This document shows positions 35,692 to 47,852 of a stretch of 64,000 bases of DNA, in pieces. The translations under genes and the position numbers were made by a program. Under the pieces are notes generated by a model that saw only the letters and a list, made by a program, of their open reading frames with translations, had not been told where the DNA came from and searched no databases. Origin of the DNA: Bactrocera neohumeralis (Eukaryota; Arthropoda; Insecta; Diptera; Tephritidae); assembly GCF_024586455.1 (NCBI RefSeq), contig NC_065923.1:44028264-44092263 (forward strand). The letters run 5' to 3'. Each line of letters starts with the position of its first letter. Positions within the stretch are counted from its first letter, which is position 1.

Positions 35692-36230
35692 CAAGGTGCA
35701 TTCCAAAGTAAACAGGACTTAAAAAAAACAGAACAAATGGTTTTTTGGCAAAATCAATTTATTTTATTTAAAATAGTCTCCTTCTGCTTTAATATAGCTT
35801 TTTGCAAGGCCCAAAAGCATGTCAAAGGAGTGTTTTATCTCTTTGCCTGGTATGACCGCCAGTATGCCGGTGCAAGCCTTTTGAATGGCTTTAACATTGG
35901 CATAACGCTTTCATGGTCAAATGCATTTTTTCGAAAAGGATTAGTGGTTATTGGTTAAAAAGTGATTTTTGGTCAATTAATCGGTCACAAGCGTCGAATT
36001 GAATGTTGGATTCCGAGCAATTTTGATCGTCAGTCAACTTGTGCGAAACAAACAGTGCACACACATTTCTTAAACAATAAAAGTTCAGTTAAAATGCGAT
36101 AAGTCGATGTTTTGGAGACGTTGAATTCCATTTCCATGAATTTCAATGATGATTTCTTCTGATGTTTCATGAATTCACGCACAGTTTCGATGGAATTTTT
36201 ATTGGCCCACATGTTGATCGTCATTTATGT
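35692..36230 (-). mobile_element. Degenerate mariner with one terminal repeat
   Basis: The left end CAAGGTGCATTCCAAAGTAA is preceded by TA and resembles the CAAGGT ends of the element at 10.9 kb. The minus-strand coding pieces from N to C are KSSLKFMEMEFNVSKTSTYR (36070-36150), STLVTD and LTKNHFLTNNH (about 35940-35980), and KRYANVKAIQKACTGILAV, HSFDML and KAEGDYF (35760-35910). The first and third catalytic Asp regions are deleted and the 5' terminal repeat is missing. The same terminal repeat occurs alone at 45164. Confidence 0.75.
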
Positions 36231-36553
36231 CCATTGCCTGGCCAGTGACATGCAATTAAGTATTTTTCTCGTGGCATTATAAGGAATTAAAATTTATTTT
36301 ATGCCTTCTTGCTATTTAGCAATTGTAGCATTGTAACCACAATTGCCTCTGCATATTTGCTTTTTCAGACGATCGTCTTAAGCGCTTCGCTACCGCTCGG
36401 TAAATAGCCGATATCGAACCGAAACTATAATACATAGAGTTGTTTCAAACTAACGGTTCTTTAAGGATATTGGCATATTTGCGGTTTTTGCCTAAATCTG
36501 TGGCGGGTCATCATATGACCCATTGTGCTCGCGAGTGATAACCATATTACGCC
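36231..36553. other. Intergenic, no gene seen
   Basis: No supported feature. Confidence 0.45.
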
Positions 36554-36855
36554 TTATCCAACAACTATGTAGTAGATTTGGTAAAAAATCTGATTCCTTT
36601 CCAGTCCAGCTGCCCAATGTCTCCTAAATTGGGACCGGTTAAATATATGTTGCTTCGTCTGACTGAAGGTTGGGCATTCGCATAAAAAAAATACGAGATT
36701 AACCTCCAAAGCTTTTGATGAGCTAGTTTTCGTTGTGCCCGTAATCCCCAGCAAGCAGACCCATTGCACTTGTCCCAAAGGTTTAACGCGCCTCTTTTTC
36801 GATAACGACATCTAGCATACCACCGCACCATACTTTGGTATGGGGCGGATGACAC
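36554..36855 (-). pseudogene. LINE ORF2 C-terminal remnant (R1/Jockey-like)
   Basis: Minus-strand frames read KKRRVKPLGQVQW, then GITGTTKTSSSKALEVNL, the post-RT motif equivalent to CITGA..TP..ALE in R1/Jockey-like LINEs. They are joined directly to FFLCECPTFSQTKQHIF, which resembles the Cys-containing C-terminal motif (CXC..F) of these proteins. RNase H-like or linker sequence between the two is deleted. It is related in position to the fragment at 0.04-0.43 kb but not obviously the same family. Confidence 0.6.
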
Positions 36856-38015
36856 TTATGTAGAGCCAATAGACCATGTGGCGTAATGAGTTATCGTACA
36901 TTTAGTAATTTTCAACATAACCGTAGAGGCCGTGAGTGCCATCTTATTTCAGTTTTTTCACAATCTGGTGGTTTATAACTTATCGAACTTCTTGTGATGC
37001 CATAAAAATATATGAATTTTGTTTTAAGCAGTGAGGTTTTCGTACTATTTTTTTCTTATCTTTCTACGAGGAAACTTAATCCTCAGTTTCTCCTCTCCTC
37101 TTCTTTTCACAGACACTAAAATCATCAGGTTGACAGAAAACCCCTTTTCTAAAATGGCAATGGCCTTAGCACTCGCTTGAATATCACAATATTGCTATTT
37201 AGCAAAACAATGTCACTGCTAAGCCGAAATCAAGTGAGACAACTTATCGCGTATAATTAAAAACAATCTGTCCTGTTCACAGAAAATTTCATTACATTCA
37301 AATGAAAATCTCTGCCATTTGTTGTCACACGCTGTGCAGCACAGACAATTTGTGAAAGAAACAAAGCTCTGGAATAACTCCCACATAACCCCTCGAAGGA
37401 TTCTGTCACTCAGCGCCGTCAAATAGTTGGCAAACATTTATTTGCATATTTTCTAGGAGGAAATAATAAAAGCTTAGCGACAAAGTTCAAGTGGGCATGA
37501 TAATTGTTTTTGTTGGCAATTTTCACCAACATTAATCTAACAATCCCTCGCGAACCATTGCACTAATAATGAATTCAGCGAACACAAACACAAAACAGAA
37601 ACAAATGATTTAATGCAACATTTTTGTGGTTAGCGGTGTTGTGGCTTTTGGTGTTCTTTTTGTTGAACTTCTTTACTTGAAAGTTAAAAGTATTTAGCCA
37701 TATCACTGCGAAACTTTTATATAAACTATTCTACAACTTTTAGCAGCGAAAGTTTCATAATAAGCTTTTGAGACATCCGCGACACAAACACCAACAATGT
37801 AGAAATTTGTAGTCACGGGAATAGTAACATTTTCAACTTCGACTTTCACTGCCTTCAAGAACAAATTCTAAAGTCATGTTCAAATTATATTAATTTATTT
37901 AAAATTGATCCATGTCTTCATATTTGTATGTTTGACGGCATTAAAATTTTTATTAAATATATAATATTTCCCTCCCATAATCGCTTTCCAATAAGCAATG
38001 TATACATTGACACAA
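36856..38015. other. Intergenic, no gene seen
   Basis: No supported feature. A 72-codon minus-strand frame at 37219-37437 has no known motif. Confidence 0.45.
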
Positions 38016-38019
38016 AAAG

Positions 38020-38800
38020 CACAAAGAGAACATGGAGAATGACTTTATGGTGGCTTTCCCCGTACTATGACCGTTGTTCTTTTAGTGTTCGGCTCAAACG
38101 CATCAATTGCGTTCGGTATCGATCTTCTGTGATGGTTTCACTTGGATTTAGCAGCTCATAATATATGACCCCCAGCTGGTCCCACCAAATGCAGAGCATG
38201 ACCTTGGCGCAGTGAATGTTTGGTTTTGCCGCCGACGTGGAGGCATGTCCAAGCTTTCACCATGACTTTCTTCGCTTAGGATTATAGTAGTGGACCCATT
38301 TTTCGTCGCCAGTTACAATGCGATGTAAAAATCCCTTTCGGTTGTGCCTTTGAAGTAGCTGTTCACATGCAAAGAAGCGCCGTTCGACATCTCTTGGTTT
38401 CAAGTTGTAAGGAACCCAGTTTCCTTGTTTCTGAATCATCCCCATGGCTTTGAGGCGTTTTGATACGGCTTGCTGTGTCACTTGCAAAGATTCGGCCAAT
38501 TCCTCTTGGGTTTGAAACGCATCTTGGTCGAGTAATGCTTCCAATTCAGCATCTTCGAAAATCTTCTCCCTTCCACCACCATGCCGGTCTTCGACTTCAT
38601 AATCACCATTCTTAAAACGTTGAAACCATTCGCGACATGTTCTTTCACTTAGGACAGCCTCACCGTACGTATCCGAAAGCATTCGATGAGCCTCAGCCGC
38701 ACTTTTCTTGGAATTAAAAAAGAAAAGCAAAATTTTCCGCAAATGTCGAGAATTCGGTTCAAAAAGTGACATTTCAGACATGTTGATACAAACAGTCAAA
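38020..38800 (-). pseudogene. Mariner transposase, N-terminal two thirds (mauritiana/cecropia-like)
   Basis: The longest transposase frame in the window (180 codons, start in the 38799-38770 region). It contains FNSKKSAAEAHRMLSDTYGE and SERTCREWFQRFKNGDYEVE (paired helix-turn-helix), QTQEELAESLQVTQQAVSKR, GNWVPYNLKPRDVERR, and the first catalytic Asp in HRIVTGDEKWVHYYNPKR. After a frameshift near 38255 it continues with KVMLCIWWDQLGVIYYELL and RTQLMRLSRTLKEQRS, a stop, and HHKVIL, ending near 38020 just before where the second Asp (HDNA) should be. It is the best-preserved transposase portion here but is 3'-truncated. The subfamily call is from memory. Confidence 0.85.
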
Positions 38801-38935
38801 GATCGATATAAAATGTCGATTTAATCGATTTAATCGACCAGTGCTTGTCCCTAGAGACATCTATTGGAAAACGGCGGAAGCAAAGCTGTAGACCTAACTG
38901 CTTAAATCGGTAAACCTTAACAGTACGTTGCGATT

Positions 38936-39740
38936 TTTACAATGGATAAAAATATCGACCAAAGAATTTGTCTCAAATTTTGTATTCCTTACCAAATTTC
39001 GAGTGCTGAATCATTGCGAATGTTGGAAAAGGCTTACGGTGATTCAGTTTTATCAAAAACGCAAGTCTACGAGTGATGCAAACCTTTAAAAAATGGTCTA
39101 GAGATCGTTGAAGACATGCGAGATCTAAACGACGTATTCAACTGATGAAAATTTTAAAAAGTGAAAAAAATGGTGTTTGAAAATCATCAGGCAAGTTTCG
39201 GACAGGTGACAAGAGAGCTCAACATCTCTCGATAGTATGTTCGAATGATTTTGTTGGATATGTTTGGTATGAAATGCGTTCTTGATCGACTCGTCCCGAT
39301 AAGGCAGAAGTTTTTTTCAATAGCCGAAATCAAAAAACCACTCCAAAGCTGCTCAAATATCAAGGTTGCGCTCACTGTTTTTCTCGATATTGATGGTTTG
39401 ATGCATCATTATTTGTTGCTGAGGGACAGGTGGTCAATAAGGAGTTCTATTTGGGCATATTGAGGCATTTACGCGAGAACATCCGTCGAAAACGGCCGGA
39501 ATTGTGGAAGAACTGTTCATAGATTTTACACGATGATAATGCATCATCACATTGAGCCACGATTGTGACCGAATTTAATGCCAATGACCGCAGTGAATAC
39601 TATCAATCAACCACTTTATTCACCAAATTTGACTCCAAGTGATTTTTTCTTGTTCCGCAAACTGCAAGTCTTGAAATTTTGTTTGAAAATGGAATCAAGT
39701 ATCAAACACTTGCCTTTAACTGTTATGATTTAAATAACAT
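38936..39740 (+). pseudogene. Mariner transposase remnant, head-to-head with the preceding copy
   Basis: ATG at 38942, then NIDQRICLKFCIPYQISSAE, SLRMLEKAYGDSVLSKTQVY, a stop, and further pieces: LNIS, RMILLDMFGMKCVLDRLVP, NIKVALTVFLDIDGLMH, HDNASSH with the second catalytic Asp, and ATIVTEF. At least four stops or frame shifts are present. The first catalytic Asp segment between LVP and NIKV is deleted. The third Asp region is degenerate (TPSDFFLF-like). It lies 160 bp from the opposite-strand mariner, so the two N-termini face away from each other. Confidence 0.75.
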
Positions 39741-40539
39741 CTTTTATTATCATGAATATCTAAAATTTATTATACCAAACGTATGATTCTGCAAAAAGAT
39801 GTCGAATAGACAAGCGGGCTATTTCAACAGCAAAAGTTTACGCGTCCAACAGCGAACAGAGCATCGTACACTAACTCAATAAGTAGAATCTATTTTTGCT
39901 TTGTGCGCAGATTCTTCGCCATGGATTCCTTATTATGGCAACCGGTATTAACTCGAAGAAGGAAAGAAAATTATTTCCGGTGGAGGATATAACTATGCAA
40001 AACTGGTAAAAAAAGACCAGTTACTGTGGGCAGCAGAATGATAGTGTAATAACGTTTATGTATATAAAAATTATCATCACCAGCAAATGCAACCGCAGAA
40101 ACTTCTTGAGCTCGCATAGCATATTTGAATTTTACATGGTTGTCATATTATAATATTCTGCACACTGTTGCCAAGTCAGAAAATTGAATTGAAGAACCCA
40201 AAGCTTACTGCAGTCAAAAGAGTGTCTAACATGATTATTTGCTAGTTGCACCTGGTAAAATATTTTTTAATGGTAAAAGTTTGTGGGAAGCCTTACGGAA
40301 TCAACATACATGCCCATTTACTGTCACTAGGGAAATTAATAAATGTGAATATACAAAACCAAACGATTATTACACAAATATGCTGCTGAGCCCACTATAG
40401 TGGAAGATTTTTTAGATAAAACATGGACTTAAAAAGATATGCAAGCTAAATATCAGACAAACTCTAACTGCGACATAGAACAAAAAGAAACTAACACTGC
40501 TGAACACTGTTTTTGACACACGAGTTTATAATGAATTTT
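39741..40539. other. Intergenic, no gene seen
   Basis: No supported feature. Confidence 0.45.
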
Positions 40540-40544
40540 ATGAT

Positions 40545-40625
40545 GATTTGCTCAAATAACGGTGGTTTGTGTCACCTAAAAATAATCGAGTAAGATATAG
40601 GGTTATATATATACATACACTTAAA
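40545..40625 (+). repeat. Family B left-end module
   Basis: CAAATAACGGTGGTTTGTG, CACCTAAAAATAATCGAG and AGATATAGGGTTATATATA match, in the forward direction, the left-end module seen in reverse at 12.5 and 20.6 kb. No family B interior follows. Confidence 0.6.
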
Positions 40626-40726
40626 GGATCAATATCAATCATTCATTCCTAGAGAGCTTATGCTTCTCATAATCTAGTTCCAAAGCTCAAATCGAAACTG
40701 AGAGCTGTAAATCATAATATTAGGTA

Positions 40727-40992
40727 TTCGAAAAAGTCTTTTCGTATTTCTAATCAAACTTTAACATATTTTTTTTTGCATTTATACTAATAAATAAATA
40801 GACAAATATGTATTATCTTGGTCGACCTCTTTTTGCCATTTTTTCGCTAGCAACAACTGCAACTTTTTTAAACTTCCCGCTTAAAATCTCACCTTTCAAA
40901 CACTATATGGTATGAAACAATGTGATTGGTAGCACTGGGGATATACGACTGCAACGACATTTATTGACAAAATACGAAAAGACTTTTTCGAC
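40727..40992 (-). mobile_element. 266-bp mariner-derived MITE with TIRs and TA duplication
   Basis: The left end TTCGAAAAAGTCTTTTCGTA (40727) pairs with the right end, whose reverse complement is GTCGAAAAAGTCTTTTCGTA. TA flanks both sides (40725-40726 and 40993-40994). The interior holds, in reverse complement, GTCGTTGCAGTCGTATATCC, the same 5' region that precedes the irritans-type ATG at 21746. It therefore looks like a deletion derivative of that mariner. It has no coding frame. Confidence 0.85.
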
Positions 40993-40994
40993 TA

Positions 40995-43579
40995 CCAATA
41001 CACAATAAACCTTGTAAGTACCTATAAATAGTTTTTTTAAATTTCTAAAATAAATATCTGTTTTTGGTGAAAATGTGTCCAATTCATAAACTCGTATTTT
41101 TAATTTTAATCAAATTCCCGATATTTATATTATGTTTCATTGTCTGACGGATGGATGAGTAAACCGTATAGACCTTAAGACATCCAGAATACTACCGCCG
41201 CCCCTGAGGTAATGCAATTAACACGGAAAAAGGCCACTACTCACAATGTGTCGCCAACAATGGATTTTAATGGTCGATAAACCCTAAATAGGCATAAGAT
41301 TTTCATAGTTTAATATCCTTTCCCAATCTTTAACCATCAACCCACCATCTGCATCTCTCCGACACCCAGGATCACAAATACTCGTACATAAACAAGACAC
41401 ACTAGAACTCAACAATTTAGCTGTAAGGGCCTCAAGTTGAGATTATTTTTTTTGTTACTCACTATTTTATCGAAACAACATACCCAAAACGATTTGACTT
41501 ACAACCATTATTTGTGTTGCTTGCAGTAACTTGAAATATGCAGCTCGGCCAAAAATAGAATTATACTGCGAACATTTTCCAGGAATTATTTTTGCAACTC
41601 GATTGCAATACTAGTGTTGATAAATTCCGAAATATAAAAGGCATTATTTAAATTAAATTCCACTATTTTCATGTTTCAGGTATTGGAAAACTTTTTATAT
41701 GTATATCTTGAAAAAGTATATTGTTCAGCAATTAAAAGTATATAGAACATATTTACAATTAAAGAAGTCACATATAATTTGGTTGTTTACCACCAATTCG
41801 CCATACATTTACTTAAACAATTATGTCGGTGCCTTTAATGAAATGGTGGTTAGATTCTACTGGTATATAGAAGTGCCTAAAGCGGAGCTGTGTCGTACGA
41901 CACGTTTCGGCGTTGCACGTGTGTTTTGCATGGCAAAACATCATAAAGTTTAACACACTTTGAATGATTCGTGTAGGTGTGACCATATTTGTTTGAAACG
42001 GTTGTTTACCATAATACAAAACAAGTACATATCCTCATTGTGATTGCCAGTCGTTATGCCTTTCACTCTGGCTTTATAGTTAGGTTAGTCTCTTCTTAAC
42101 TAGCTAAACACCTGTGTACTAAGACAACAAATCTTGCCACAAAATTAACTACCTACGACACCGAGTTAAGAATATGTGAGTTCATTGTAATAACGTGGCT
42201 AAGCTGGCTGCGCAGTATGAAGGAGCGGAGGTTTTGTAAGCATTGCTTCAAATGTAGTAAGTAAGTTTATTAGTGATGATTAAGCGGAAAGATGCAGGAA
42301 AGTGATTTGTTTTAAAATAGACTTACAAACCGCAAAAAAATAGGAAACGTCAACATGCTGATAATTGGATTAGCACTAGCAAACACAAATATGTACACCT
42401 AGAGTATGCATAAATATTTAATAGGATTGGGTGTGTTTGCTTATGGAAATGTTTAAAGTACGATGGCAACGTTTTTGCTTGGATAGTTCGTGTTACACAC
42501 ATCTTGTGGTAAAACATATGACGATTCAAGAATATTATATAAGCCAATGAGTATGTGATATTTTCTGAAGCGTGAAGTAAGCATTTGTTAACCAAATATT
42601 TTTGGTGACTACGTTTCACTGGTACCGTATGTATAGGGTTTCAGTAAATCTCAATGGTACATTAATATAATATATTATAATAATAAAAGAGAGTTAAAAT
42701 AATTATTTCGGAATGAGATTTATCAAGCTAAGGGAGCACATGCAATAAAATCTGAATATGGGGATATATTGGTGTACGTACTTTCTTAGTAAACAGAAAA
42801 ATGAGATATTTTACGATAATAACCATAATACTTATGTATATTATCTTGCTGTCTAACAAACTTTTTTCTGACAATTCTTGTTTGTACTATATTATGTTTA
42901 AAATAACTAGGTAAGTATATCAAAATTAAATAACTGTATGTTTGTAAAATTATGTAATAATTTAAGGGAAATCGCCACTCATTTTCGAATATAAGTAATA
43001 ACTTATAAATAAAGTCAATAAGAACCTCATCAAAATGGCGTAAATCGTACTTGATTTTGTGATGTGTTTGTCGTAAATTAAAAGTTTCTGACTAACTTAA
43101 TGACTTTCGTTCGTTAGTCTACGAAAGATTTATTTTTACACTTTGTGAGTAATTTATGCTGACAAATGCATACACATAACTTAGCATATTGATATTAAAT
43201 GCAATAAAAGAATTTAAATCGCTTTATAGCTCTTCCAAACACGAGCATATCTTTAATTTATGCGAATAGCAAGAATATGTAATTAAAATATATCAAAATC
43301 AACAGAAATACACATATTAATAAAATAATAATACAGGGTATTATTTATCACTATTTTTACGACACCTAATTTATGCCCGCCCGTTCGTCTATCCATGCAA
43401 GCGATAACTAGTGCAATAATTGAGATAACGTGTTGAAACATTTAATTCTTTGTTCCTTGGTATAAAAAGAAGGTCAGCATAACCGATCGTTTGCCATGTC
43501 CAAATATTATGTCAAAGACAAATTTCTATACATAAGCTCCACATTAAAACATAATAGTACAATTACTAAAAATTTGCCG
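40995..43579. other. Intergenic, no gene supported
   Basis: Several frames of 68-89 codons (for example 41699-41953 plus, 42350-42619 minus) have no known motif and AT-driven composition. A 14-bp perfect palindrome GTGTCGTACGACAC lies at 41890-41903. No element ends were recognised. Confidence 0.4.
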
Positions 43580-44340
43580 TACAGGAGATAGCAGTAGTTA
43601 GAGTCATAGGGACCTCGCTCACTAATAGGTTTAATGCAAATATCCTACAAAATGGTTATGTTTTATTTACCAAACATGTTCAAGATGAATATTTTTGTCA
43701 CTTCTGACGACGGTGCGAAACTATTTGGAATCGGATGATAAGAACGCCCACTCCTCCCACAACGGTTATGTTCACACCAACTAAATGTAACTCACAAAAT
43801 TAATTTGTCAGAAGAATTAAAGTTCACAACTGAGATAATACGGATGCGTCTAATAGGGCTACGGATATGTGAACCCCAGTGTGTATGGCAAAGATCATAT
43901 TGCTCCGATATATGTATATAAAATAGATTTTTTAAAGATCCGGCTTAATTTGTAAGATTAATAAGCTATGAGTTTCCTAGTATAAACATTTTGTTGAATA
44001 GATGTACATATGTAATATACCCGACATAAGAATTGCAAACGTCCCCTAAATCTTCTATCGGCTATAGCTTAGCATTGAATATAAATGAAATTGTCCAGAA
44101 TTTGATCAAAATCTCATATCCTTTATTTGATGATTTCCGATCCTCTTGTTGATGCCTTATTCTTACAACCAGTATTATAAATTTAGCACCTTTGTAATAT
44201 TGAATTATTTTGCAACATTTTTTTAAGACAAACTGTTTTCAATAACTGAAAATATGCCTCCGACTTTGATTTTTGCAAATTTCGACAGTATCAGAAATTC
44301 TGTTACACCCGAACTTAGCTTTTCCTTACTTGTTTTTCTC
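43580..44340 (+). repeat. Dispersed repeat family B, copy (degenerate)
   Basis: Diverged family words (CAGGAGATAGCAGTAG, GAACGCCCACTCC, CGATATATG) and a recognisable right end at 44300-44337: TGTTACACCCGAACTTAGC then TTTCCTTACTTGTTTTT. The left arm of the terminal hairpin is mutated. Confidence 0.55.
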
Positions 44341-44939
44341 AAAATCTTTTCACGCTTCCAACTAAAAATTTTCCCATCACGCTTTTAATTTAATTTAATA
44401 GAATCAAATCAAGCTATGCATATCAGGTTTACATACTTTTGAGTTAATTGGCTTTTACCATAACTCCTAGTGGCACTTCAGCCACGAAATTTCAAAGAAA
44501 ACATGAACACATAATATAATGTAATTAACTCATTATCAAGTTTGTGCGTAACCTTTTATCACATAATATCAATCATAATATCAATACTCAAAAAAGTGTG
44601 CTAAAAGCTCCAATAATTGCATTATGTTATATACTTTTAAAATTTGTACATGTTCGCGCATTTATATATGTATGTACAAGTATACCTGTGTCTACAATCA
44701 CGTTTAGGGTGAAACGTTTCAAGTGTAGAAGAAATAGAAAATATGTATGTTCTTCTAAAATATGGCGGATATCAGTACATTTATCATTATCTGTAAGATG
44801 TATCTAGTGTGCCCAGGTCCCCAATACAAGTATGATGACACACAGACACACTACTATCCGAAAACGATATCTTCTGAATTTTCATTAAATATCTCACTTA
44901 TTAACCGATATTTTTGGTAAAAAGGCAACTATAAGTACT
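44341..44939. other. Intergenic, no gene seen
   Basis: An 87-codon frame at 44544-44807 shows no domain I know. No other feature. Confidence 0.4.
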
Positions 44940-45160
44940 GGGATCCAAATATTCTGTATCTAGGTAGGATTTGAAAAATATTGGTCATAAAATGGCAGAA
45001 TTCCAAGGCATTACTCGTCCAAAGTTTTACGCCGGTATATTAATTGCATCTTCATTTGTACACTTGAAAGGAAAGAACCAGATGGAATTTAAAATTGTGG
45101 AAAGCAGGCGTGGTTGTAGACTAGGTTTTATCCCGCCCACTTGCAACCTGGTGCTACATA
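44940..45160 (-). repeat. Family B-related fragment, reverse orientation
   Basis: The reverse complement carries AACCACGCCTGCTTTCC, ACAATTTTAAATTCCATCTG and a CCGCCC-type box, corresponding to the middle of family B. It lies directly left of a mariner end. Confidence 0.55.
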
Positions 45161-45163
45161 GTA

Positions 45164-45268
45164 CAAGGTGCTTTCTAAAGTAAACAGGACTTAAAAAAAA
45201 ACAAAACAATTGTTTTTTTTAGCAAAATCAATTTATTTTATTCAAAATAGTCTCCTTCTGCTTCAATA
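45164..45268 (-). repeat. Solo end of a mariner (same as 35.7 kb)
   Basis: CAAGGTGCTTTCTAAAGTAA preceded by TA, then AACAGGACTTAAAAAA and CAAAATAGTCTCCTTCTGCT, nearly the same as 35692-35790. The last part is the antisense of the transposase C-terminus (AEGDYF region). The rest of the element is missing. Confidence 0.7.
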
Positions 45269-46135
45269 CGGAGTCTTAATAGCAAGGAGCACCTGTGAGC
45301 ACAAACTTTTGGAAAAATAGGCTCGGTCCCGCTCTCTAAAAAGTTTATTGCCCGTATCTCCTAAACTGCTAAAGTTACAACAACTAAATTTGTCTACCGC
45401 AAATAATATAAGAATTCCTAGCGTCGGTGTTGAAATGGATGAAATTAGAAGATAACCCCGCTAACGGCAGATATTTTCGAGATGGTATGAGAGGGTTTAA
45501 TGGGAGCCGGTGTAAAAATTGGACAAAAGGCGTAGCATTACTCACTTTTGGTAAAATAACCGGAGGTATGACCTTACCGGTCTATTCGACTAAATTTTGT
45601 ACGTGGCATTCTTCTTATGGTCCTATATGACAGTGCGAAAATATACGAAATCGTACAACAACCACGCCTACTTCCCATATAGCACAATTTTTACTTCCAC
45701 TTGATTAGTTCAGTTTCCAGTACACAAATCACGAAACAAAAATTCTTTAAAACCAATAATATAGCCCATAGGTACCGAATATTTTTTAGAGAATGTCGGG
45801 TATTCTCTTATAATGTCTGTATGTCAAAAATATAAAGATTTTCGAATCTCCTGGTGACTATGTTCCGCTTTTATCGGCCAATATTTGAGTTATACCAATG
45901 AAAATGAGAGAGCGTGTTTTACTCTTAACAGTGTGTCTTTATGCCTAAAATAGATAAATTTTAGTGAAAACTTGGCCTAGCCCCTATATAACTAATATCA
46001 GGATTTTCGAAATTCCGGCTGACTTCACTCTATATGATTGGTTTTACAAATTAAAGTAGTTCCCTGACTTTGATTTTAGCTAGTTGCACGAGTATAAAAT
46101 GTTCGGTTGCACCCGAACTTAGCCCTTTCTTACTT
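45269..46135 (+). repeat. Dispersed repeat family B, copy with best-preserved right end
   Basis: Family interior (CTAAACTGCTAAAGTTACAA, GGAGCCGGTGTAAAAATTGG, ACCACGCCTACTTCCCATAT, GGTACCGAATATTTTTT, GAAAATGAGAGAGCGTG, AACAGTGTGTCTTTATGCC) runs to a clean terminus: CACGAGTATAAAATG, then the hairpin GTTCGGTTGCACCCGAAC at 46101-46118 (6-bp perfect stem, 6-nt loop) and TTAGCCCTTTCTTACTTC. An 67-codon frame inside is a chance frame. Confidence 0.8.
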
Positions 46136-47852
46136 CTTTTTTTTTTTTTTTATGGAATTTAAAATTTTGCAACTATGGTTCTATATACGTAGCAACAACT
46201 TGTGTCGGTTTGGGCAATTATGCTTAATTCTGTTTTGTGCCAGCTAAAAGCTTTGTACTATAATTTTTAATTAACCCACACTGCCATCATAGCAGACGCC
46301 GCTAAGCTAAAATAGTGCACATTTCTAATGTGTTAGAATTGCTTGGATTTGCTTACTGAGTGCAATGTTTTGCAGAAAACTTTACGGAAGTAGAAGATCA
46401 AAGTTAGTTCCCTTGATACCATCCAACGTTAAGTATGGCTAAATTTGAAAACGTAACCGGCCAACGATTTGCATAAAAGGAAAAACGTTTCTCTACTTCT
46501 TCTTAACCGCGAATGCCTTTAAATTGAGTTTTCCCTCCCCAAAATCCAGGGCTGTAACCAATGCAAAAATCGACGTAGTTCGGTTGAGTGGTTCGAACCA
46601 CTCAGAAAAAACTTTTACCTGTTCAAGAACCGGTTTATGAGAACTATTAAACCGGGGTTCGGGTTGAAATGGTTCAGTTTTTTATACTAATTGATTTGGA
46701 AAACCCCACATGTACATATGTACGAAAATAAAATTCTGTTTTAATTATTATTAAATTCATGGTTAATATATGTTTAAACTTTACAAAGTTAATTACAAAA
46801 ATGAATAAATTTACCACACTTAGTGTGAAACATACCAATAGATAGTATAAGATATTCATATGTAGTATGAGAATACTAACACTTTTTATTATGTAATAAT
46901 TCATACTTTTATTGAGATCAAATTCAAATGTAAAATGGAATTAGTACATGAAAACGGCATACTTAAGTAAATATAGCAAACAACAAAAGAAAAAGAATAT
47001 CCCATTTACAGCTAATGGTCGATTTTTCGACCAGCAACTTTGAAAGATCGCCGAGTCGAAAATTAGCGTGGTACTTGTATGTCCTGAAGGCAATAATTGT
47101 ATGTCATCTTGCATCTTTTTGATCTTGACAAAAATTTTCTTTTACTAATTAATTAATTTTTTTAAATTTTATCGGATCTTTGGAAGACCGATTTTTCCAC
47201 ATTTTTTTAAATATTTCTGAAAAAATTGAGAAAATTTTTGAAAAAATAAGCTTTCCTATAGTGTAGTGTTTGTCGCATACTTTATGCAGAATGTATTTTT
47301 CAGTAGATCGATTGCAGTATAGAAAGTGTAAAATTAACTGGTTGATAAATCCACCACCAGCCGAAAACGATACGACAAATATTTGCACTTCACTACTTCT
47401 GTTTCTTGTGAACTCCAATGTTCCAAATGAATGATGGCTGTCAATATACTTTCAATTTAATAGAAAATTGCTTTGTTAAATTGCGTATTACTGAGTTCTT
47501 TCACAAACAGGTAGACGCAGGAAGTATCATAATGAAAAACATGCAGGACAAAGCATCGTTTTACTGCTCATACAGTTTTTTCGTAATAACATATCAGAAA
47601 ATTAAAAAAATCAACTAAATACTTGTTCCACTTCATAGAACATTTAAGAGCTTTCTTTCCAGATATTTCTAGAATAGAATTTTCCAGAAGCTTCCTAGGT
47701 CACGAATATAAAAAAGAACTCTTTCAGGCAGGTAGTTAGTCGGTTATTATCCACGAGCCTGAGCAGGTCTTCCAGTGAGATTCGCAGGAATGCCCCCCTG
47801 CTGTGCGGTAGAAAGGTATTCCGTTCTTGGGTAATATATTGACAGTGAAACT
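46136..47852. other. Intergenic with a 20-bp perfect palindrome and hAT-like word
   Basis: CCAGGGCTGTAACC at about 46546 followed by palindrome TGAGTGGTTCGAACCACTCA at 46585-46604 recalls the end of an hAT-type element, but no partner end was found. The rest, including minus-strand frames at 46674-46904 and 47149-47418 and a plus frame at 47418-47618, shows no recognisable motif. Confidence 0.4.

Noticed and set aside
37928..38161. 77-codon plus-strand frame
   Set aside because: It is antisense to the mariner transposase segment KVMLCIWWDQLG on the minus strand.
46560..46680. tRNA-like GGTTCGAACC box
   Set aside because: No acceptor stem, anticodon arm or A box could be arranged; the box is half of a perfect palindrome.
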